Of a stretch of DNA of 18,922 nt, positions 15,201 to 18,922 are shown one piece after another (position 1 is the first letter of the stretch; the number at the start of each line of letters is the position of its first letter). Both the position numbers and the translations under genes were made by a program. Source of the DNA: Pseudomonadota bacterium (GTDB lineage Bacteria; Pseudomonadota; Alphaproteobacteria; Reyranellales; Reyranellaceae). Location of the stretch: the NCBI GenBank assembly GCA_023436825.1, contig JAEZHS010000752.1:1-18922 (forward strand), written 5' to 3'. The notes beneath the pieces were generated by a model. The model did not search any database. It was not told the origin of the DNA and worked only from the letters and a program-made list of their open reading frames with translations.

Positions 15201-15384
15201 GCCCATGGCGCTCGGCCTCGGCGAAGGCGGCGAGCAGAATGCGCCACTCGGCCGCGCCGTGATCGGTGGCCTGATCTTTGCGACGGTCGCCACGCTCATC
15301 TTCGTTCCCGTCGTCTTCAGCGTGATCCATAGGCACCACGGCAAGACCGCGCCGGCTGCCCCCGGAGTCCCCCATGCCGCATGA
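12202..15384 (+). CDS. RND efflux permease (AcrB/HAE-type), 1060 aa
   Basis: This is a proton-driven inner-membrane pump that expels drugs or lipophilic compounds through a tripartite complex. Its length is typical (about 1050). TM4 carries the proton-relay pair Asp402-Asp403 in GILVDDATVTIENI (AcrB Asp407/408). R984 and T991 match AcrB Arg971/Thr978 in the RFRPVLMT segment. However, the AcrB Lys940 position is alanine here (Ala954, in VATANSV). Two large periplasmic loops lie between TM1-2 and TM7-8. The start at 12202 follows a GGGGAAG SD. It overlaps the adaptor gene by 11 bases (adaptor ATG at 15374). Permease-before-adaptor order is unusual relative to AcrAB. No outer-membrane channel is present, so it may use an unlinked TolC-like protein. 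Confidence 0.93.
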   Translation: MLALVRVALKRPYTFVVLALLILIVGPLSAVRTPTDIFPEIRIPVIAVVWQYTGLPPDQMSGRVMLQFQRALTTTVNDIEHIEGTSYTGVGIVKVFFQPGTDIRTANAQVTAIAQTVLKQMPPNITPPLILNYNASTVPIIQLALAGKGMSEQAVFDIAINTVRTPLVTVPGAAIPYPFGGKSRQIQIDLDPAAMQARGLSANDVANALAAQNLLTPVGTQKIGGYEYAIQLNNAPTDFQALADLPVFTANGAMVYLRDVAQVRDGNPPQTNIVHVDGGRSVLLQVLKNGSVSTLSIIDGIKQRVEELKKSLPDNVSIQILGDQSLFVQGAISGVALEAAIAAVLTSLMILLFLGSWRSTVIIATSIPLAILGSIALLSLFGETLNIMTLGGLALAVGILVDDATVTIENINWHLEQGKDVETAIMDGARQIVMPAFVSLLCICIVFVPMFFLEGVARFLFVPMALAVMFAMICSFVLSRTLVPTLANYLLKPHAGHGHDKPPSSNPLVVFQRAFEVRFERFRSLYRDLLALALERRGLFITGFMAFVLASFLLVPFLGQNFFPAVDSGQILMHARAPVGTRVEESASQFAQIQKAIRQIIPPQEIAAMVDNVGMPVSGINMTYNNTGTIGPQDGDIQIKLTEHHGPTADYVRELRRQLPERFPGFTFSFLPADIISQILNFGAPSPIDVQVRGSDLTVNFEHANKLLARIRQVPGIVDARVQQSRSAPVFAVDIDRTRAQYVGLTTRDVTNSLVVNLAGSSQVAPTYWLNPANGVSYSIVMQTPQYRLDSLAALSNLPIAAPAASQLQVLGGIADVRRDTANAVVSQYDLQGMVQIYAGVQGRDLGAVAADVRRIIAEFSSQQSPRIRAVKIQGQVRTMESAFSGLLFGLLGAIVLIYLLIVVNFQSWSDPFVIITALPAALAGIVWMLFATYTTLSVPALTGAIMCMGVATANSVLVVSFARERLAELGDATQAALEAGYVRFRPVLMTALAMIIGMTPMALGLGEGGEQNAPLGRAVIGGLIFATVATLIFVPVVFSVIHRHHGKTAPAAPGVPHAA

Positions 15385-16558
15385 TTCTTCTCCCGACACT
15401 TCTCCCAGGCCGCGTCGCGGCGGCCTCGCCGTCGCCGGCCTCATTGCTCTGGCGGCCGGTGGCTTCGTCGTGGCGAGCGGCCTGTGGAACCGCAACGCCA
15501 GCGAAGCCAAGTTGAAGGAATGGACCGACGCCCAGGCCATTCCGGCGGTCAGCGTTGTGGGGCCGGAGAAAAGCGCCAACCAAACCACGCTCGACCTGCC
15601 GGGGCGGCTCGAGGCCTATACCCGGGCGCCGATCTATGCCCGCGTCGGCGGCTTCCTGAAAGCCTGGTACGTCGATATCGGCGCTTCGGTGAAGGCAGGA
15701 CAGCTCCTGGCCGAGATCGAGGCGCCGGATCTCGACCAGCAGCTGCTGCAGGCCAAGGCCGCGCTTGCCAGCGCACAGGCCGCCGAAGCGCTCGCGACGG
15801 TGACGGCGCAGCGCTGGCAGCAGCTGGGCGGCGCCAACACCGTCTCCCGCCAGACGGTCGACGAGAAGACGGCCGACCTCACCGTGAAGCAGGCCTTGAC
15901 CAAGGCTGCCCAGGCCGCCGTCGACCGGCTCGAGGTGCTGTATTCCTTCAAGAGCCTGACGGCGCCGTTCGACGGCATCGTCACGGCGCGCAATACCGAT
16001 ATCGGCGCGCTGATCAACGCCGATTCCAGCGCCGGCCTGGCGCTGTTCGTGATCTCCGATATCGCGAGGCTGCGCGTCACGGTCAGCGTTCCGCAAAACT
16101 ACGTGCCGGCGGTCCGGATCAACACCAAGGTGCAGATCACCGTCCCGGAGTATCCCGGCAAAGTCTACAGCGGCGTGGTCGATGCGTCCTCGCGCGCAGT
16201 CGATGCGCAGAGCGGGACCACGCGCATGCAGATCGTGGTCGACAACAGCTCGGGCGAGCTGATGCCTGGGGCCTTCGCCAACACCCGCATCGAATTGCCG
16301 GCCAACCTGCAGGCGCTCAGCATCCCGGCGGGTGCGTTGATCTTCGACCAGAAGGGGCTGCGCGTCGCGACGGTCGATGCCGACAGCAAGGTGCTCTTGA
16401 AGCGGATCACCATCGCCCGTGACCTCGGCCAGGTCGTCGAGATCGCCGGTGGCCTCGTGGCAGGCGATCGTGTCATCGAGAGCCCGCCCGACGGCCTCGC
16501 TGACGGCGACCCGGTGCGCGTGGTCACACCGGCCAACCCGGCAGCGGCGTCCCGCTAG
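15374..16558 (+). CDS. RND efflux periplasmic adaptor (membrane fusion protein)
   Basis: This adaptor (394 residues) links the RND permease to the outer-membrane channel. Residues about 17-37 form an N-terminal membrane anchor (AGLIALAAGGFVVASGL after an Arg-rich stretch), with no lipobox Cys. A lipoyl half-motif ARVGGFLKAWYVDIGASVKAGQLLAEI lies around residues 89-116, followed by an alpha-helical hairpin of Ala/Gln-rich helices (about 120-190). The second lipoyl half (LTAPFDGIVTARNTDIGALI) and the beta-barrel and membrane-proximal domains follow, including IPAGALIF and GDRVI. Its ATG lies within the last codons of the permease gene (11-base overlap), so the two are translationally coupled. 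No outer-membrane factor follows. Confidence 0.92.
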   Translation: MPHDSSPDTSPRPRRGGLAVAGLIALAAGGFVVASGLWNRNASEAKLKEWTDAQAIPAVSVVGPEKSANQTTLDLPGRLEAYTRAPIYARVGGFLKAWYVDIGASVKAGQLLAEIEAPDLDQQLLQAKAALASAQAAEALATVTAQRWQQLGGANTVSRQTVDEKTADLTVKQALTKAAQAAVDRLEVLYSFKSLTAPFDGIVTARNTDIGALINADSSAGLALFVISDIARLRVTVSVPQNYVPAVRINTKVQITVPEYPGKVYSGVVDASSRAVDAQSGTTRMQIVVDNSSGELMPGAFANTRIELPANLQALSIPAGALIFDQKGLRVATVDADSKVLLKRITIARDLGQVVEIAGGLVAGDRVIESPPDGLADGDPVRVVTPANPAAASR

Positions 16559-16565
16559 ATTTTCA

Positions 16566-16611
16566 GGAACGTTCCACAAGGAACCCCGCCTACAGGCAGT
16601 AGACGGGGTTC
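16566..16611 (+). terminator. Palindrome plus hairpin after the RND operon
   Basis: GGAACGTTCC (16566-16575) is a perfect 10-base palindrome. Just downstream GAACCCCG and CTAC (16581-16588, 16590-16593) pair with GTAG and CGGGGTTC (16599-16602, 16604-16611) around AGGCA. It begins 8 bases after the adaptor stop. There is no T-run, so Rho-independent termination is doubtful but transcript-end function is plausible. The following stretch to 16789 holds no clear gene. Confidence 0.45.
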
Positions 16612-16789
16612 GTTGAGGGCATCGTCCCCTCCGTACGATCGGGAGGTTGGCTCTCAGCCGCGGACGATCCGGTCGCGGAATTCCGGTGCCGCGTCACCGA
16701 TCTCGGTCGGGTGGAGTCATGTGCCCCTCGCTTCCCCCCGCTGCGGTATCGCTGGAGCGTAAGACCCTGTTCGGTGGACAATCAAGACA

Positions 16790-16809
16790 GGGAGCCTGAC
16801 CTAGCTCCC
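16790..16809 (+). promoter_or_regulatory. Hairpin in the leader of the AI-2E-type transporter gene
   Basis: GGGAGC (16790-16795) pairs with GCTCCC (16804-16809) across an 8-base loop. A short possible peptide frame (16719-16799, 26 codons, GGAG just upstream) ends with TGA inside that loop, so it may be a leader. The transporter ATG follows 20 bases later. Confidence 0.25.
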
Positions 16810-16828
16810 GGATGGCGGGGAGGCGACG

Positions 16829-17908
16829 ATGATCGACACGGAAAAAGGCAGGCTCGAGCTGTCGCGGTTCACCATCGACATGGCGGTGCGCCTCGCGCTG
16901 ATCGCGGGCGTCGTCTATGTCAGCCTGCTGCTGTTGCGGCCGGTAGCGCCGTTGCTGCTGTGGTCGGTGATCCTCGCGGTTGCCGTCTTCCCGCTCTACG
17001 CCCTGCTGCGCCGGCGCGTCAGCATGCGACCATGGCTCGCCGCGACCCTGCTGTCGGTCCTGCTGCTGGTGCTGTTGGTGACGCCCGTCATCCTGCTGTC
17101 GACATCGGCGATCGAGACGCTCGATGCCTATGGCCGCATGGTGCTGGAGGGCAACCGCGTCCTGCCGCCGCCGCCGGCCTCGGTCCGCAGCTGGCCGCTG
17201 GTCGGTGAACGGCTGCACGACTTCTGGCTGGCGGCCGCCAACGATTCGCGATCTTTCCTGACCAGCCATGTCACCCAGATCGCTTCGTTCGGCCGCTTCG
17301 TCGGCAGCATTGCCGCCGGTGTCGCCTTCGAAGTGCTGCAGTTCGCGGCGGCGATCGTCATCGCCGGTGTCCTGCTCGCCTATTCGGATCGCCTGAGCGT
17401 CACCGTGACTGGCCTCGCCGGGCGCATTGCCGATGCTCGCGGCCGCCACTTCGTCGAGATCGCGGGCTCCACCATCCGCAACGTCTCGCAGGGCGTGATC
17501 GGCGTGGCGCTGCTGCAGGCGGCCTTGCTGGGGCTCGGCATGCTGGTCGCCGAGGTGCCGTTTGCCGGTGCGCTCACCTTCGTCTGCCTTGTGCTGGCGA
17601 TCGTCCAGGTCGGGCCCAACATCGTCATGATCCCGGTCGTCATTTGGGCATGGTTCACCATGCCGGTCATGACGGCGGCCATCTTCACCGTGTACACGGC
17701 GCCGCTGCTGCTGCTCGACAACGTGCTGCGGCCGATCCTGATGGCGCGTGGCCTGCAGACGCCGATGCCGGTCATCCTGGCGGGTGTGATCTGCGGCACC
17801 CTGGCGGGCGGCCTGATCGGGCTGTTCGTCGGCCCGGTCGTGCTGGCCGTGTTCTACGATCTGATGAAGACCTGGATGGCCACCGGGCCGATTGAGGACA
17901 AGCGATAG
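16829..17908 (+). CDS. AI-2E/PerM-family membrane transporter
   Basis: This is an inner-membrane protein of the AI-2E transporter family (PF01594, formerly UPF0118), about 359 residues. Members include putative autoinducer-2 exporters and Na+/H+ antiporter-like proteins, so the substrate is uncertain. Hydrophobic segments occur at about 19-55 (a pair), 68-92, 152-182 and in several C-terminal stretches. The C-terminal family block is visible as VQVGPNIVMIPVVIWAW, then LLDNVLRPILMARG and GGLIGLFVGPVVLAVFYDLM. An SD (GGGGAGG) 7 bases before the ATG at 16829 fixes the start. It appears to be monocistronic, and is convergent with the dehydrogenase gene across a palindrome-rich gap. Confidence 0.9.
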   Translation: MIDTEKGRLELSRFTIDMAVRLALIAGVVYVSLLLLRPVAPLLLWSVILAVAVFPLYALLRRRVSMRPWLAATLLSVLLLVLLVTPVILLSTSAIETLDAYGRMVLEGNRVLPPPPASVRSWPLVGERLHDFWLAAANDSRSFLTSHVTQIASFGRFVGSIAAGVAFEVLQFAAAIVIAGVLLAYSDRLSVTVTGLAGRIADARGRHFVEIAGSTIRNVSQGVIGVALLQAALLGLGMLVAEVPFAGALTFVCLVLAIVQVGPNIVMIPVVIWAWFTMPVMTAAIFTVYTAPLLLLDNVLRPILMARGLQTPMPVILAGVICGTLAGGLIGLFVGPVVLAVFYDLMKTWMATGPIEDKR

Positions 17909-17933
17909 GTTTTTGTTGGGCGTCTTCTCAGGC

Positions 17934-18002
17934 TCTTCCGGACCGCGCACATCTTGCGCGCTCATGGATCATGAGCGAGCTGGAAGCTCGCGGTCCGGAA
18001 GA
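17934..18002. repeat. Composite palindrome with nested hairpins (REP-like cluster)
   Basis: A perfect 14-bp outer stem pairs TCTTCCGGACCGCG (17934-17947) with CGCGGTCCGGAAGA (17989-18002). Inside are three overlapping or alternative hairpins: CGCGCA/TGCGCG (17944-17960), CGCTCATG-GAT-CATGAGCG (17959-17977) and GCGAGCT-GGA-AGCTCGC (17975-17991). It lies between the convergent AI-2E and dehydrogenase genes, so it could be a bidirectional transcript end or a REPIN-type element. Confidence 0.7.
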
Positions 18003-18010
18003 CCATGACG

Positions 18011-18036
18011 CGCCACTGGAGTGGCGTCCCCCAGCG
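18011..18036. repeat. REP-like palindromic element, copy 2
   Basis: CGCCACT (18011-18017), GG, AGTGGCG (18020-18026), then TCCCCCAGCG up to the TAA of the minus-strand dehydrogenase. It matches the element at 1-26 in order and spacing, with the central two bases complementary (GG versus CC). It sits 8 bases beyond the composite palindrome. Confidence 0.6.
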
Positions 18037-18891
18037 TTACTTCCGCTTCGGCCGGATCGCTTCCCATTGCTCGTCGGTCCAATCGATCATCGCCTGCGTG
18101 TTGGCGCCGCCGCCGCCCGATTGCAGCATCTTGCCGCCGTCGATCACGACGGCGTCGCCGTTGATGAAGGCGGCGCCGTCGCTCACCAGGAAGGCCGCGA
18201 GGTTGGCGAGTTCCTCGTGCTCGCCGACGCGGCGCAGCGGGATGGTCTTGATCAGCGCCTCGTTGCCGCCGCGCTCCTTGGGCATCAGGCGGCTCCATGC
18301 GCCCTCGGTCGGGAAGGGACCAGGCACGATCGCGCAGGTGCGGATGCCCTTGGGTCCCCATTCGACGGCGAGGCTCTTGGTCATGGCGAGAACGCCCGCC
18401 TTCGCCATGGCGGACGGCACGGTGAACGGCGCACCGGTCAGCGACGACACCGTGAGGATCGACATCACCACGCGATCGCGCAGCCCCTGGTCGATCCAGC
18501 GTCGCCCGGCCGCGACGGTGCAGTAGGCCGAGCCGTGCAGCACGATGCCCAGCACCGCGTCGATTGCGCGCGCCGACATCTTGTGGGTCTGCGCCAGGAT
18601 CTGGCCGGCCGCGTTGTTGACCAGGATGTCGAGCGGGCGCTTGGCCCAGATCGAGTCCATCATGGCCTCGACAGCGTCGGGCACGCGTACGTCGCAGCCC
18701 ACCGTCTCGATCTCGCCGCCGGTTTCCTTGGCCAGCTCCTCAGCCGTCTGCTTCAGCACGTCCTCGCGCCGGCCGCAGATCACGACGTTGGCGCCGAGCT
18801 CGAGATAGCGATGCACCATCGAGCGGCCGAGGCCGGTGCCGCCGCCGGTCACCAGGATGCGCTTGCCCTTGAGCAGGTCGGGCTGGAACAT
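18037..18891 (-). CDS. Short-chain dehydrogenase, 2,4-dienoyl-CoA reductase type
   Basis: This is an NADP(H)-dependent SDR enzyme of 284 residues. Motifs: TGGGTGLG (15-22) for cofactor binding, NNAAG (92-96), and an active site with Ser160 and Lys164 in VPSAMAKAGV. Here Ser replaces the usual Tyr of the YxxxK motif. The same Ser-x3-Lys arrangement, with a following LAVEWGPKGIR-type and VPGPF-TEGA-SRL stretch, is seen in mitochondrial 2,4-dienoyl-CoA reductase (DECR1), so beta-oxidation of unsaturated fatty acyl-CoA is the likely role. The start at 18891 has GGAGAG four bases before it and the family N-terminus begins there; an in-frame Met at 18921 would add 10 residues. The upstream region leaves the window. 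Regulation cannot be seen. Confidence 0.87.
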   Translation of the reverse strand: MFQPDLLKGKRILVTGGGTGLGRSMVHRYLELGANVVICGRREDVLKQTAEELAKETGGEIETVGCDVRVPDAVEAMMDSIWAKRPLDILVNNAAGQILAQTHKMSARAIDAVLGIVLHGSAYCTVAAGRRWIDQGLRDRVVMSILTVSSLTGAPFTVPSAMAKAGVLAMTKSLAVEWGPKGIRTCAIVPGPFPTEGAWSRLMPKERGGNEALIKTIPLRRVGEHEELANLAAFLVSDGAAFINGDAVVIDGGKMLQSGGGGANTQAMIDWTDEQWEAIRPKRK

Positions 18892-18922
18892 CGTGCTCTC
18901 CACTACTGCCTCACGCTTCATC

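Noticed and set aside
16590..16781. 63-codon minus-strand frame in the RND/AI-2E gap
   Set aside because: It ends within the post-operon hairpin, has low-complexity Arg/Ser/Thr content and no recognisable domain.
16694..17965. 423-codon minus-strand frame across the AI-2E gene
   Set aside because: The translation is a low-complexity Gln/Arg/Asp/His shadow of the well-supported transporter.
1..18922. CRISPR array, tRNA/rRNA genes, insertion sequences, prophage
   Set aside because: No regularly spaced repeats, tRNA-like cloverleaf with CCA-adjacent signals, transposase motif or phage structural gene was found by reading both strands.

Overview
The window is gene-dense, GC-rich chromosomal DNA with short intergenic gaps, ATGA-type gene overlaps, Shine-Dalgarno sites of the GGAG/GAGG type and strong G/C third-position bias. 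Together with the gene families present, this suggests an alphaproteobacterium (Rhodospirillales/Reyranella/Hyphomicrobiales-like). That placement is an inference from composition and protein flavour, not a phylogenetic result. I see no rRNA, tRNA, CRISPR array, transposase, integrase or plasmid/phage replication gene.

Layout. (1) 27-2110, minus strand: a compact operon of an unrecognised, internally duplicated 261-residue protein, a 73-residue biotin/lipoyl carrier protein and a YeiH-type membrane protein. (2) 2149-4032, plus strand: a DTW-domain tRNA-modifying enzyme, a small unknown protein and two hotdog-fold acyl-CoA thioesterases (PaaI-like and 4-hydroxybenzoyl-CoA-thioesterase-like). 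Two of these genes appear to start exactly at the predicted transcription start, so their mRNAs may be leaderless. (3) 4078-10320: a surface-glycan or secondary-metabolite type cluster. It holds an acyltransferase-3 membrane protein, a two-nucleotide-domain FAD oxidoreductase, a DegT/StrS aminotransferase with a CBS pair fused to its N-terminus, a GT-B glycosyltransferase and an FkbM methyltransferase. (4) 10434-12029, minus strand: a GMC-family choline/alcohol dehydrogenase. (5) 12202-16558, plus strand: an RND efflux permease followed by its periplasmic adaptor, with no outer-membrane factor or regulator in view. (6) 16829-17908, plus strand: an AI-2E/PerM-family membrane transporter. (7) 18037-18891, minus strand: a short-chain dehydrogenase of the 2,4-dienoyl-CoA reductase type.

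Working together. The aminotransferase and the FAD enzyme form a two-gene operon and probably act on the same (amino)sugar-like substrate. The flanking glycosyltransferase, methyltransferase and acyltransferase would then assemble or decorate a glycan. The paired thioesterases and the dienoyl-CoA reductase point to acyl-CoA or aromatic-CoA catabolism. The RND permease and adaptor form a tripartite pump lacking only its outer-membrane channel.

Intergenic DNA carries several palindromic elements that look like dispersed REP-like repeats: one just after the stop codons of the first and last minus-strand genes, and a second family, with covarying stem bases, at about 10.4 kb and 17.98 kb. The most unusual items are the CBS-aminotransferase fusion with its FAD partner, the gapless internal duplication in the 1325-2110 product, and the composite multi-hairpin palindrome at 17934-18002.
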